Positions 20,080 through 29,454 of a stretch of 64,000 nucleotides of DNA are shown here, one piece after another. The DNA is from an uncultured Bacilli bacterium (lineage in GTDB: Bacteria > Bacillota_I > Bacilli_A > RF39 > UBA660). The notes under the pieces are model-generated. The model had not been told where the DNA came from. It did no database searches and saw only the letters and a program-made list of their open reading frames with translations. The translations under genes and the position numbers were made by a program. Positions within the stretch are counted from its first letter, which is position 1. The number at the start of each line of letters is the position of its first letter. Where the stretch lies: contig CAKOMY010000004.1 of assembly GCA_934096815.1 (NCBI GenBank), positions 1 to 64,000 of the forward strand. The letters are read 5' to 3'.

Positions 20080-21129
20080 ATGAAAAGGATTTTAATAACT
20101 GCTGGTTATATGGGAACTGGTTCTTCAGCAATGACTGATTTACTAAGCGAATTTAAAAATGTTAATAATAAATATAAAGATTTTGAATATATATTTTTGC
20201 ATTGTCCTAATGGATTATTTGATTTAGAAGACAAATTGCTAGTTGGCAATAATTCTATGCGTAGTGATGAAGCACTTCATGTTTTTAGAAATGCAATGAA
20301 AGACTTATATGATGTAAAATTTTGGTGGCCTGGTAATTATAAAAATATTATTGGAGAAGACTTCATGAACATAGTTGATGAATATATTGATTCAATAACA
20401 TTATTTAAAACTGATAATTTTTGGTATTATCAAGAAAAACCTACTAAAATTAATATGTTAAAATGTATATATTTTTATATTCTAAATAAGATATTTAATA
20501 ATAAGTTTAAAGATAAGAAAGTTTTGAGATATGATACAATGCTTTTATCATATGTTGATAGTGATATATTTTACGATAAATCTAAAATATTTATTAATAA
20601 AGTAATTAATGAAATAGATAATAATGATGATGATATATTATTAGATCAATTATTGTTACCTCATAATGCGTGGAGAATTGATAAATATTTTGAAAATAAT
20701 ACTAAGATGTTTATTATAGATAGAGATCCTAGAGATTTATTTGTTCTAAATAAATATGTTTGGAGTAAAAAAGGTATCACGGTTCCTTATTCTTTTGATG
20801 TTAACAAATTTTGTATGCAGTATAGAGAAATAAGAAAAAATGTTAAAGAATATAATTCAAATTATGTTATGAAAATAAAATTTGAGGATCTTATATATAA
20901 ATATGATGATACTTTAAAACAAATCAAAAAATTTATGAATTACAAAGATAATGATCATATAAATAAGAAAAAAAGATTTGATCCAAATAAATCTATAGCT
21001 AATACGCAAGTATTTTTATCAAAAAATATTAATAAGGAAGAAATAAAATATATTGAAAAAGAACTTAAAGAGTATTTATATGATTTTCCGTATGTGGTTT
21101 CTTCTGCAATTGAAGATACAATAGATTAA
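20080..21129 (+). CDS. Sulfotransferase-like (PAPS-binding) protein
   Basis: 349 aa. The N terminus has a sulfotransferase-type P-loop, ITAGYMGTGSSAMTDLL (glycine-serine loop about residues 9-17). The second PAPS-binding segment is IIDRDPRDLF near 212-221, with the typical R-D-P-R-D order. FEDL near 268 matches another conserved family element. Last gene of the polysaccharide cluster, 3 bases after the preceding GT4, so it probably sulfates the exported glycan or its lipid carrier. Kinases of the same P-loop fold are an alternative. Confidence 0.7.
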   Translation: MKRILITAGYMGTGSSAMTDLLSEFKNVNNKYKDFEYIFLHCPNGLFDLEDKLLVGNNSMRSDEALHVFRNAMKDLYDVKFWWPGNYKNIIGEDFMNIVDEYIDSITLFKTDNFWYYQEKPTKINMLKCIYFYILNKIFNNKFKDKKVLRYDTMLLSYVDSDIFYDKSKIFINKVINEIDNNDDDILLDQLLLPHNAWRIDKYFENNTKMFIIDRDPRDLFVLNKYVWSKKGITVPYSFDVNKFCMQYREIRKNVKEYNSNYVMKIKFEDLIYKYDDTLKQIKKFMNYKDNDHINKKKRFDPNKSIANTQVFLSKNINKEEIKYIEKELKEYLYDFPYVVSSAIEDTID

Positions 21130-21147
21130 AAAGCTTTGATAAATGTA

Positions 21148-21507
21148 TTATTTTTGCCCAACATTAGATATCATTGAACCTAACATTGAAGAAAGCGTTA
21201 TTACTAAATAATATATAAATGTATTAAATGTTAATTCATTATGAAATATAAGACTTAATAATAAATATAATATAGATGTAATAAGTCCTAATAATAGGCC
21301 ATGAATATATTTCCTTTTTTGCATTTCTTTACTTAAATAATAGCCAGATATAAACATAACTATAGACATCATGATTAATATAAATATATTGTTCGTTTTA
21401 AAACCTAATAGATTGGTTATACTAAATAAGATAGCCATAATTATTAAAGAAATAAAGGGTATTGCTAATGTTTTTAAATATTTAATTATATAATTCAAAA
21501 AAATCAC
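21148..21507 (-). CDS. TIGR04086/YrzE-like membrane protein
   Basis: 119 aa with four hydrophobic segments, glycine-containing helices (HGLLLGLITSILYLLLSL and TLSSMLGSMISNVG) and a short basic loop KEMQKRKYIHG. This is the layout of the YrzE/TIGR04086 family, which in B. subtilis sits close to spoVB and comN. It is convergent with the sulfotransferase gene. Function unknown. Confidence 0.7.
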   Translation of the reverse strand: MIFLNYIIKYLKTLAIPFISLIIMAILFSITNLLGFKTNNIFILIMMSIVMFISGYYLSKEMQKRKYIHGLLLGLITSILYLLLSLIFHNELTFNTFIYYLVITLSSMLGSMISNVGQK

Positions 21508-21528
21508 CTAATAAATATTATGTGATTT

Positions 21529-21876
21529 TTATTTATTTATGCATGTACTTGCACATTTACCATATGTTCTAGATAAGTTAGATGCACCTAGCTTTGTTCC
21601 ACCATAGAATCTAACTACAGCAATTAAATGATTATTAAGACTATTCCTATCTAAATTATTTAAGAAAGAAATAGAAATATTACCTGGTTCTTTATCATCA
21701 GATTTACCTGCAGTGTTGTTAAAATAATAAGCATATGGTATGTGTCTATATCCTTTGTTTTCTTCTTTTAACTTATTTAATATTAGTTTAACTTCATCTA
21801 GAGTATCTAATTTATATAAATAGCCATAAAATTTTGATTTTTTAATTTCAATATAACTTGTATTTATTAATTTCAT
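21529..21876 (-). CDS. YigZ/IMPACT-family protein, single short domain
   Basis: 115 aa covering only the N-terminal IMPACT (UPF0029) domain. Recognisable family elements are YIEIKKSKFYGYL, GYRHIPYAYYF, KSDDKEPGN (family: DDGEP) and VRFYGGTKLGASNLSRTYG (family: RYFGGIKLGxGGL). YigZ proteins are usually about 200 aa with a C-terminal DUF1949 ferredoxin-like domain, which is absent here. The reading frame ends cleanly, so this is either a naturally compact form or an old truncation. Divergent from the next gene. Confidence 0.75.
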   Translation of the reverse strand: MKLINTSYIEIKKSKFYGYLYKLDTLDEVKLILNKLKEENKGYRHIPYAYYFNNTAGKSDDKEPGNISISFLNNLDRNSLNNHLIAVVRFYGGTKLGASNLSRTYGKCASTCINK

Positions 21877-21970
21877 ATAACATCTTTATCATTATATCAA
21901 TTAATTTAATAATGTGCTATATTATTTGTGTGTAATGAAGTGTTACAGTAGTAGGGAGTTTAGCAAAAAT

Positions 21971-22906
21971 ATGTTAGATGAAGATAATAAAACAATACTT
22001 TGTAATAGAATAATAAATATATTAGCTAAAAAGGGATTTGATAAGATAGAAGAGCCTCGAAATTTACGTTTAAGAGAACAACTTGATATTAAAGAATCTT
22101 TTAATATTGTTCTTGAGTTTTTAAAGAAGTTTGATATAAATTTATATAATATGTTTTTAAACTTAGCAGAAAATGATAAAGAAAGTTTTTTATTTTTAAA
22201 CGAAGATATTAATGAAGATATTAAAGAATTTGCTTATGGTTGTGTTAAAGAAGATGGAAAACTTATAATTATAGTTAAAAATAATATACGCGATGTATTT
22301 ACAATTGTTCATGAGTTTATTCATAAAGTTTATTTTCAAAAACATATTAGTTCTAAAATCAATTTTAATAATTTTGTGGAAGTTTCGTCTATAACAATTG
22401 AACTATATTTGTATAAATATTTAATGGACTATACTGAATATGAATTGGATGCTGAAAAAGTAATGAAAGAACGTTACTTTTATGAGACATTAACTGGCTT
22501 TTATATAAGCTATGTTAATTTTATTAAAGAAATATTTAAAGAAGATCCATGGGAAGCAATAAATATAGATAATTATGAAGATATCTTTAATAAAGAAATA
22601 CAGTTATTACCAGTATTATATAAAAATACGTTTATTAAGTATCATAAATATTTTGATGGTCTAATTAAAGAAGATGGTACTGATTTAGAAAATAAATTAA
22701 ATTTTAGATTTAGATATGTAAATGGGCTTTATTTAGCTTCATATATTTTATATCATGATGATAGAGAATTGTTTGATAAAATGGGACTTGCAGCATATGA
22801 TGATACAATTACTTTTGATTTAGATTATTTGGAAGCTGATGAATGTTTTTATAATTATTTTAATAAGTTTGTAAATAAAATCAATAATATAAGTAGAATT
22901 AGGTGA
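21971..22906 (+). CDS. Gluzincin-like metallopeptidase domain protein
   Basis: 311 aa from ATG 21971. It has the zinc motif HEFIH at 114-118 and, about 25 residues later, NNFVEVSSITIELYL with a conserved-looking Glu, the spacing seen in M3-type peptidases. The rest is helical and no membrane segment is visible. An extended -10 (TG before TATATT, 21918-21923) upstream makes the longer starts (GTG 21914, ATG 21935) unlikely. GGGAG at 21954 is 12 bases before ATG 21971, so the start is moderately sure. Peptidase activity is inferred from the motif only. Confidence 0.65.
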   Translation: MLDEDNKTILCNRIINILAKKGFDKIEEPRNLRLREQLDIKESFNIVLEFLKKFDINLYNMFLNLAENDKESFLFLNEDINEDIKEFAYGCVKEDGKLIIIVKNNIRDVFTIVHEFIHKVYFQKHISSKINFNNFVEVSSITIELYLYKYLMDYTEYELDAEKVMKERYFYETLTGFYISYVNFIKEIFKEDPWEAINIDNYEDIFNKEIQLLPVLYKNTFIKYHKYFDGLIKEDGTDLENKLNFRFRYVNGLYLASYILYHDDRELFDKMGLAAYDDTITFDLDYLEADECFYNYFNKFVNKINNISRIR

Positions 22907-22911
22907 TTATT

Positions 22912-24669
22912 TTGTTTAAAGAAGAATTAGAATTAGTTCCTACTAAACCAGGATCTTATCAGATGTATGATAAAAATGATATAGTTATATATGTTGGTAA
23001 AGCCAAGAATTTAAAGAGAAGATTAAGTTCATATTTTAATAGAACTCAAACTGGTAAGACGGCGGAACTTGTTAAAAATATTGCTTATTTTAAGTATATA
23101 GTTACTAATACGGAGTTGGAGTCTTTTATATTAGAAATTAATTTAATTAAAAAGTATAATCCAAAGTATAATATTTTACTTAAAGATGATAAGAGTTATC
23201 CTTATATTGAATATAGTAGAAAGCCTTATCCAACGCTTAAGGTAGTTAGATATTTAAAGGTTAAAAATAGAAAGGATAAATATTTATTTGGACCATATGT
23301 TAATGCTTATGCGGCTAGAAGAATTGTTAATTTAATAAATAGATTATATCCTTTAAAGAAGTGTGAAGGAATGCCTAAAGATGTATGTTTATACTATCAT
23401 ATTCATGAATGTTTAGGTTATTGTAAAAAAGATATCGACCAAGAAAAAATAGATGAAATGGAAAAAGATATATTATCTTTCTTAAGAGGAAATGAAGATA
23501 TTATTAAGAGTAAATTAAAGGAAAAGATTGAAGCTTATTCTGAATCTATGAATTATGAACTAGCGCTAGAGCTTAAAAAAGAACTTGATTATATGACTGT
23601 TGTATTAGAAAAACAAAAAGTTGAGCTTAATCCAAGTGAAAATTTAGATGTAATTAATTATGCTTTTAAAAATGGATTTTTATCATTACAAATCTTGTTT
23701 GTTAGGAATGGTAAATTGATAGGCGCTAATAGTGAAATATATCCAGTTATGGAGAATTATTTAGAAGAATTAGAATATTACATTGCCATGTTTTATAACA
23801 AAAAGGAAATACCTAAAGAGATATTACTTCCTGATGAGGTTGATGATAATATTTTAAAAGAGATTATTGATACTAAGTTTATTAAAATTAGTAAGGGTAG
23901 CAAAAGAAAGCTTCTTAATATGGCTAAAGATAATGCAGAAATTAATTTAGATAATAATTTTGAAAGATATCAACAAAAATTAAATAAAACTAGTGGGGCT
24001 AATGATGAACTATCAGCACTACTTGGAATTGGCATTAACCGAATTGATATATTTGATAACTCTAATTTATTTGGTACATATGCAGTATCAGGAATGGTTG
24101 TATTTGTTAATGGAATGCCTGATAAATCAAAGTATCGTAAATATAAGATAATTGAAGATAAAAATGATGATTATAACACGATGAAAGAAGTAATATACAG
24201 AAGATACTATCATGGATTAATTGATAAAGATTTGCCTGAGTTAATACTAGTTGATGGGGGATTGAGTCAAATTAGAGCTGCTAAGGAAGTATTACAGGAA
24301 CTTAATCTTGATATAAAAGTATGCGGTCTAGTTAAAAATGATAAACATCAAACTAATGATTTGTTAGATGGTGATACATTAGAGTTATATGATATTGATA
24401 GAACTAGTAATTTATTTCATTATTTAACTAGAATGCAAGATGAGGTTCATAGGTTTACAATAACTTATCATAAACAAATAAGGAGTAAAGGATCTATTCA
24501 AAGTTTACTTGATAATATTCCGGGTATTGGTGATAAGAGAAGAAAAGAATTAATTAAAAAGTTTGGTAGTGCTAAAAAGATAAAAGAGGCAAGTACTGAG
24601 GAAATAGCTGAAATAATACCGCTAAATGTAGCCGAAAACTTAAAGAAATATTTAGATAAGAATTTATAG
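22912..24669 (+). CDS. uvrC: Excinuclease ABC subunit C
   Basis: Dual-incision nuclease of nucleotide excision repair, about 585 aa. N-terminal GIY-YIG domain (PGSYQMYDKND, then IYVGKAKNLKRRLSSYF), a UVR segment (EAYSESMNYELALELKKEL), the RNase H-like 5'-incision domain (IDIFDNSNLFGTYAVSGMVV) and a C-terminal helix-hairpin-helix (IPGIGDKRRKELIKKFGS). TTG 22912 follows AGGTGAT and gives the usual short N terminus; GTG 22903 is the alternative and overlaps the preceding stop. Confidence 0.95.
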   Translation: MFKEELELVPTKPGSYQMYDKNDIVIYVGKAKNLKRRLSSYFNRTQTGKTAELVKNIAYFKYIVTNTELESFILEINLIKKYNPKYNILLKDDKSYPYIEYSRKPYPTLKVVRYLKVKNRKDKYLFGPYVNAYAARRIVNLINRLYPLKKCEGMPKDVCLYYHIHECLGYCKKDIDQEKIDEMEKDILSFLRGNEDIIKSKLKEKIEAYSESMNYELALELKKELDYMTVVLEKQKVELNPSENLDVINYAFKNGFLSLQILFVRNGKLIGANSEIYPVMENYLEELEYYIAMFYNKKEIPKEILLPDEVDDNILKEIIDTKFIKISKGSKRKLLNMAKDNAEINLDNNFERYQQKLNKTSGANDELSALLGIGINRIDIFDNSNLFGTYAVSGMVVFVNGMPDKSKYRKYKIIEDKNDDYNTMKEVIYRRYYHGLIDKDLPELILVDGGLSQIRAAKEVLQELNLDIKVCGLVKNDKHQTNDLLDGDTLELYDIDRTSNLFHYLTRMQDEVHRFTITYHKQIRSKGSIQSLLDNIPGIGDKRRKELIKKFGSAKKIKEASTEEIAEIIPLNVAENLKKYLDKNL

Positions 24670-24677
24670 TATTGATA

Positions 24678-24702
24678 AGCATAAGCAACACTTATGTTTT
24701 TT
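24678..24702 (+). terminator. Intrinsic terminator after uvrC
   Basis: CATAAG/CTTATG stem with a 5-base loop, followed by seven T residues. Confidence 0.75.
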
Positions 24703-24731
24703 TCTATGAAAGTTAAATAGTGAACAAATGG

Positions 24732-24760
24732 TTGTATTATTATGAATTATATGGTAAAAT
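24732..24760 (+). promoter_or_regulatory. Promoter upstream of the D1 gene
   Basis: TTGTAT (24732-24737) and TAAAAT (24755-24760) at 17-bp spacing, about 90 bases before ATG 24848. The leader between them includes no recognised riboswitch. Confidence 0.5.
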
Positions 24761-24847
24761 ATAGCTTAAGTTTATGAGGGACTGCAAAGATTAAGTTATA
24801 GTTAAAATAAATAATAAATTATTTTAAATGAAATTTAGGGGGATTTT

Positions 24848-25873
24848 ATGATAAAAGATAATTTTACTAATATTGATAAACAAATATTTGATTCTATTTT
24901 TAGAGTTACAGAAACAATTGAAAGACTTTATGAGGGATTATATAATTTAGAAATCAAAGGACTTAAAAATAGTGAGGAATATAATAGAAAACTTAATTTG
25001 TTAAAAATATTTTTAAAGCAAGAAGAACAATTATATAATGATGTTAAGTTTGATAAAAATAAGGTTTATTCTTGGCTAAAATATATAAAAATTGCTAAAA
25101 ATGTTGGTTGTTTGGGAAATAATTTTGATAGTGTTATATATGGTAAATATGAAAATAAAACAATAAGACGTATTTATAATAAATTATATAAGGAACTTCA
25201 TATAATAAATTTAAATATTGGAGATTATTTAAATAATGGATTTACTTTTGTAAGTTTAGGTAATGAAAATAATAGTAATTTAGAAAAGTTAATTTATAAT
25301 TTAGCAATTACATATAAAGATAAAATTGAGGAAGAAGTTGATAAAGATTTTAAAAAGACTTTTTTTACTATCTTAAATGAATATATTAATGATCAAAATT
25401 ATTTAGCAGTTAGAGATAAATTAATTTATACAAAATATTATTTTTCGTTTATTTTTAGTAAATCAGAAGAATATATGCTTAGACATAGTTTTAGTGTTCC
25501 AGCTGATACTTATTTACTTTCTAAAATGGAATCGTCGAATTTAGGAGATTTATTTACAGAATCTTTTGAGGATGTTAAAGATGATTTTTGTAACGATTTG
25601 GTTACTAAGTATATAAATATATTGATTGATCAATTTGAAAATATGGAAAGTGATTTAGAAGTTATAATTTGTAAAACATTTATTAGGGCATTACTTATTA
25701 ATATGAGTTATAGTCGTGTTAAAAAATTAAAAGATGATTTTGAATACAGTTTAAATAAATTAGATAGTAATTTTCTTCAAAATAGTAAATATTTTGGATG
25801 GAATTTAGTTAATGATTGTTTCAATTCTATTAATAAAGATAGAGAAAAAGTTAAATTGATTACTTTAAAATAG
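24848..25873 (+). CDS. Unknown protein D1 (paralogue of next gene)
   Basis: 341 aa, no family recognised. Predicted mostly alpha-helical and soluble, with no signal peptide, membrane segment or catalytic motif. It is a diverged paralogue of the next gene: both have ...EEQLYNDVKFD.../...EDKLYNDLNFD... near residue 55, then a short WLKYIK/WICYIK segment, RIYNKLYKEL/RIYYALQYIR, a central insert (FVSLGNEN/QVSFGKNV) and a tail of helices. RBS AGGGGGATTTT precedes ATG. Starts the 24.8-32.1 kb lineage-specific island. Function unknown. Confidence 0.7.
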   Translation: MIKDNFTNIDKQIFDSIFRVTETIERLYEGLYNLEIKGLKNSEEYNRKLNLLKIFLKQEEQLYNDVKFDKNKVYSWLKYIKIAKNVGCLGNNFDSVIYGKYENKTIRRIYNKLYKELHIINLNIGDYLNNGFTFVSLGNENNSNLEKLIYNLAITYKDKIEEEVDKDFKKTFFTILNEYINDQNYLAVRDKLIYTKYYFSFIFSKSEEYMLRHSFSVPADTYLLSKMESSNLGDLFTESFEDVKDDFCNDLVTKYINILIDQFENMESDLEVIICKTFIRALLINMSYSRVKKLKDDFEYSLNKLDSNFLQNSKYFGWNLVNDCFNSINKDREKVKLITLK

Positions 25874-25886
25874 TAAGGGAGACGTT

Positions 25887-26900
25887 ATGATAAAATATAA
25901 TATGAGTGAAAGAGATTTGCAAGAATTAAATAAATTAATTGAGTTTGAGAATTATATTAAAAAAATATATAAAAGATTAATTTTACTTGAATCAACAGAT
26001 AGAAAAAATACTTCTAAATATCGAAAATTAATTGAACATTTAGATGAAATAGTATATTTAGAAGATAAATTATATAATGATTTAAATTTTGATTTAAGAA
26101 AGATTGATGGCTGGATTTGCTATATTAAAAATAATAAGTTGACTCATAAAAGAGCTGAAGATATGATAATTAGTGGATATGCTGATTACATAACTTATGA
26201 AAGAATTTATTATGCATTGCAGTATATTCGAAATTTAAAAATGAATAGCTTGGAAGATTTATCTTGGCTTGGTATAAAAATTGAACAAGTCTCTTTTGGA
26301 AAAAATGTGAAAACAGATACATTAGATCAACTAGTAGCAATGACCTCAAAATTATCAAATGCATATTTAGAAGATTATTGTACTGTTGCATTAATGTTTT
26401 TAGAAGAATGTATTCAAAAAGAGATAAACGATGATGTTAAGAAAAAGTTAATTGAAAGAAAGTATTATATTATTTATATTTATAGAACTATTGAAAAAAT
26501 GATGTTAAATAATACGTTTGAATTTCCTAAACAAATTTATTCTAATTCAAAAATGGTAAGTAGTATATTTAATTATGACGATCAAATTGATAGAGATAAT
26601 TATTTTTCAATGAGTTTAACAACATTAATTAATCAATATATGAATATTGAACTTTTTGATAAAAATTATACTGATTGTATGGCATCTAAGAAAGTAATTG
26701 AATGTTTAATTAAAAGTAAACTTGCAAATGTGAGTGTGGAGATGATAGAAAAAGATATTATTTTTTTAAAGCATAACTTAGAACAATTATTAAATGTTTC
26801 AGTTGTTAGAGATAAAGCAAAAGAAGTTATTGATTTATTAAATAATACTAAAATTTATCGTGAGCGTGTAGGTACTATTACATTTGGTATTAAAAGATAA
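25887..26900 (+). CDS. Unknown protein D2 (paralogue of previous gene)
   Basis: 337 aa, colinear with D1 over its whole length but strongly diverged, so the duplication is old. Helical and soluble with a long charged C-terminal half; no known motif seen. It starts 13 bases after D1 with AGGGAGACGTT as ribosome site, so the two are co-translated and may form a heteromer (inference). Function unknown. Confidence 0.7.
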   Translation: MIKYNMSERDLQELNKLIEFENYIKKIYKRLILLESTDRKNTSKYRKLIEHLDEIVYLEDKLYNDLNFDLRKIDGWICYIKNNKLTHKRAEDMIISGYADYITYERIYYALQYIRNLKMNSLEDLSWLGIKIEQVSFGKNVKTDTLDQLVAMTSKLSNAYLEDYCTVALMFLEECIQKEINDDVKKKLIERKYYIIYIYRTIEKMMLNNTFEFPKQIYSNSKMVSSIFNYDDQIDRDNYFSMSLTTLINQYMNIELFDKNYTDCMASKKVIECLIKSKLANVSVEMIEKDIIFLKHNLEQLLNVSVVRDKAKEVIDLLNNTKIYRERVGTITFGIKR

Positions 26901-26931
26901 TAACAATTTTATTTAAAAGGGGGATTTTATT

Positions 26932-27762
26932 ATGAATACTGTACAAAAAGACTTAAATTATATATTTAGTGATAAAAAGCAAGGCGACTTTGCTTATTTG
27001 TATTCAAGAACTAATGAAGATTTAAAAAGATTATTTGAAATTATTGATGTTAGAAATAAAAATGTATTGTCTGTTTTATCTTCTTCTGATTATTTATTTT
27101 CAGCATTATATAAGGAAGCTGGAAATATAGAAACATTTGATATTAATCGTATTACTTATAGATATTATTTTTTAAGAAAATGGCTTATTCAAAATGGATA
27201 TTTAGATGCTGGTAAAGTGTGTACACAAGATATATTTAAAATTATTTCTTCTATTAAAACAGATAATCAAGGTGAAAAAGATAGCTTATTATTTTGGAAA
27301 TATTTCTTTAATCTTTCAAGATGTAAGAAAGATAATTTATATTATTATGATAATTTATTTATTGATATAAATGCTAAGAAAATGATATATGAAGATGATT
27401 TAAGTAATGTAGCAGATATTTTAGATGGCTATAACTTGCAGTTTAAACATATGAATGTATGTAATGGATTTAATTCTGATAAGAAATATGATGTTATCTT
27501 TTTATCTAATATTATGGATTATAATAGAAATAGTAAATCTAGGATTAATGATATACGTGATAATTTAGATGATTTGTTAACGGATGATGGAATTATTGTT
27601 ATGGCGCATTTTAATTTCTTTTCGGGATTTAATATAGAAAAAGATGTTTTTAATAAAACGTTTGATTATATTCCTCTTGATATTACTGATAGTTCAATAA
27701 CTTATTATGCTTATAAAAAGAAAAAGAAATATTATAATGGTGCAAAGATTAAAACCAGATAA
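26932..27762 (+). CDS. Class I SAM-methyltransferase-like protein
   Basis: 276 aa. A Rossmann-type pattern is readable: NVLSVLSSSDYLFSAL near residue 44 (motif I region), IETFDINRITY with acidic D70 after the second strand, and KYDVIFLSNIMDY near 185 (motif IV region). The glycine-rich loop of motif I is replaced by serines. The best resemblance is to DUF3419-type aminocarboxypropyl or methyl transferases, but this is by pattern only. RBS AAAGGGGGATTT. It lies between the D pair and another unknown gene. Substrate unknown. Confidence 0.5.
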   Translation: MNTVQKDLNYIFSDKKQGDFAYLYSRTNEDLKRLFEIIDVRNKNVLSVLSSSDYLFSALYKEAGNIETFDINRITYRYYFLRKWLIQNGYLDAGKVCTQDIFKIISSIKTDNQGEKDSLLFWKYFFNLSRCKKDNLYYYDNLFIDINAKKMIYEDDLSNVADILDGYNLQFKHMNVCNGFNSDKKYDVIFLSNIMDYNRNSKSRINDIRDNLDDLLTDDGIIVMAHFNFFSGFNIEKDVFNKTFDYIPLDITDSSITYYAYKKKKKYYNGAKIKTR

Positions 27763-27798
27763 ATTTTGTTATTTAAGCAAAACAGAAAGGGTGATATC

Positions 27799-28620
27799 GT
27801 GAAGATATATGAATTAAAAGATGGATGTCAATTAAAGCTAATACAAAAAATACATAAGTTAGAAATATTTGGACAAGATGTTGAAGATATTTCTTATGAT
27901 ATTAAAATAATAACCGATGGTTTTATTGATTCCAATAATGATATAAGTGAAATATATGACTATTATTCAAAAGATGATATTGTTAGAACTACAAATTTAT
28001 ATTTAAAAAATTATACTTATGCTATTGTTTTAACTATTGGACGTGAATCATTTTATAATGGTAAAGTCGGAGGCGTTATTGATTGCATTAAAAATATTAC
28101 TTTATATTTAAGAAATTTAAATGATAAAGAGGCATTAAAAACAGCAAAAGAAGTAATAAAGCAAATTAGACAAGCAAATAGAGAATATAAAGACTTTTCA
28201 ATGAATTCTTTATTGCGAGAAGAAAATAATGATTTTATATTTAACGTTCTTGATGAAAATGTATATTTTGCAAAAAAACTAATTAATGAAAAAACAAAAA
28301 AATATAGAGTATCTGATTTATATTTGATAAGTGCTAAGGGTAAAGAAAGAATAAACTATTTTTTATGCACATATAATCCTTTATATAATTGTTATATCGA
28401 GGTTTTAACAAATAATATTATAGAGCCAGATAGCGATATAGAAGAAAATTACCTTCCTTCAATTCTAAATGAACTTAATATAAAAATAAGTTTACATAAA
28501 AAATTAAATTATTATGAGTTGATATATTTATATGATAAGATTAGGAATATATCTGTTCCTAATTTAGAAGATAAGCATAATTTGATTGATAGTGGTAAGA
28601 AAGTAATAGTTAAAAAATAA
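27799..28620 (+). CDS. Unknown protein in the lineage-specific island
   Basis: 273 aa from GTG 27799, chosen because AAAGGGTGAT sits just upstream; TTG 27766 lacks one. Soluble, mixed alpha/beta, with a charged middle (TAKEVIKQIRQANREYKDF). No known motif. No gap or terminator separates it from the methyltransferase-like gene, so it probably ends the D1-D2-MTase transcript. The next promoter begins 30 bases after its stop. Confidence 0.65.
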   Translation: MKIYELKDGCQLKLIQKIHKLEIFGQDVEDISYDIKIITDGFIDSNNDISEIYDYYSKDDIVRTTNLYLKNYTYAIVLTIGRESFYNGKVGGVIDCIKNITLYLRNLNDKEALKTAKEVIKQIRQANREYKDFSMNSLLREENNDFIFNVLDENVYFAKKLINEKTKKYRVSDLYLISAKGKERINYFLCTYNPLYNCYIEVLTNNIIEPDSDIEENYLPSILNELNIKISLHKKLNYYELIYLYDKIRNISVPNLEDKHNLIDSGKKVIVKK

Positions 28621-28650
28621 AGCCTAATTTGAACAAAAACGAACAAAAGA

Positions 28651-28679
28651 TTAAAATTATATAAGAAGTATGCTATAAT
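28651..28679 (+). promoter_or_regulatory. Cassette promoter 1
   Basis: TTAAAA, 17 bp, then TGCTATAAT (extended -10). The sequence from here to the ribosome site (CCAGTAATTTAAGGG) is nearly identical to cassette promoters 2 and 3. It is preceded by GAACAAAAACGAACAAAA, also present before promoter 3. Confidence 0.75.
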
Positions 28680-28706
28680 ACCAGTAATTTAAGGGAGTGA
28701 ATGGTT

Positions 28707-29330
28707 ATGGAATTTAAAATATATTTTAATGATAATAATAGTGTTGAAATATTAGATGAAGAACTACAAAAAATTGGTATTAATGAACTTTTACAAAGAT
28801 TAAAAAATAGTGATTATAATGAAGAACATAAATTTATTTTTCTCGATTCAAATAATAACGAAATTTGGTTAGAAACATTTGAAGGCTATGGAACTACTTT
28901 ATGTGAAATTAATGTTGACGCTAGGTTTAGAGGTTATTATGATGTAGATCGTAATGCTAGTTTTGAGTTAAAATTTGATATGGAAAACATTAATTATCAT
29001 GCATTTGGTAGAGGATCATCTTGTGGTGCAAATTATTTTACATTTGGTAATGATGTAATAAATGACATAATAGATTGTTGGTGGGAAAAAGCGTGGCTTT
29101 ATAGAGATTATGGAAATTTTGAAAATATTTTTAATTCTATTTTAAAAATTGAATTTCAAAGAGCAATAGATTATCGGAAACATAATTTTTCTAAAATAAA
29201 AGAACATCTTTTATTTTATCAACAAAGGCTTTTATTTGAAAAGAAACAAATAGATGATAAATTAGAACATAATTCTTTATTACTTTCAAAATTAGAAGAT
29301 GAGAAAAATAAAGGGTTACGTATAAAGTAA
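28707..29330 (+). CDS. Unknown protein A1 (conserved ends, variable middle)
   Basis: 207 aa. The first 40 residues (MEFKIYFNDNNSVEILDEEL...) and the last 65 (NIFNSILKIEFQRAIDYR... then a coiled-coil-like tail) are shared with A2 and A3, while residues about 42-135 are unrelated in sequence. No signal peptide or membrane segment. ATG 28707 is preferred over ATG 28701 by distance from AAGGGAG and by alignment with the other copies. It stands alone between promoter 1 and a terminator, without a B partner. Function unknown. Confidence 0.7.
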   Translation: MEFKIYFNDNNSVEILDEELQKIGINELLQRLKNSDYNEEHKFIFLDSNNNEIWLETFEGYGTTLCEINVDARFRGYYDVDRNASFELKFDMENINYHAFGRGSSCGANYFTFGNDVINDIIDCWWEKAWLYRDYGNFENIFNSILKIEFQRAIDYRKHNFSKIKEHLLFYQQRLLFEKKQIDDKLEHNSLLLSKLEDEKNKGLRIK

Positions 29331-29349
29331 TAAGTGTAAATAATATAGG

Positions 29350-29376
29350 AATTAGTTTGAAATATAACTAATTTTT
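29350..29376 (+). terminator. Cassette terminator 1
   Basis: AATTAGTT/AACTAATT perfect 8-bp stem with an 8-base loop and a T run. The same element follows A2 and, with one change, A3. Confidence 0.75.
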
Positions 29377-29400
29377 ATTTGGCTTTAGACGAGCAAAAGG

Positions 29401-29429
29401 TTGAAATTATATAAAAAGTGTGCTATAAT
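29401..29429 (+). promoter_or_regulatory. Cassette promoter 2
   Basis: TTGAAA, 17 bp, TATAAT with an upstream TG (TGTGCTATAAT): a near-consensus vegetative promoter. The AAGGGGG ribosome site of B1 follows at once. Confidence 0.85.
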
Positions 29430-29454
29430 ACCAGTAATTTAAGGGGGAATTATT

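Noticed and set aside
24703..24847. Riboswitch in the leader before D1
   Set aside because: A 90-base leader exists, but no known aptamer core or terminator switch could be made out.
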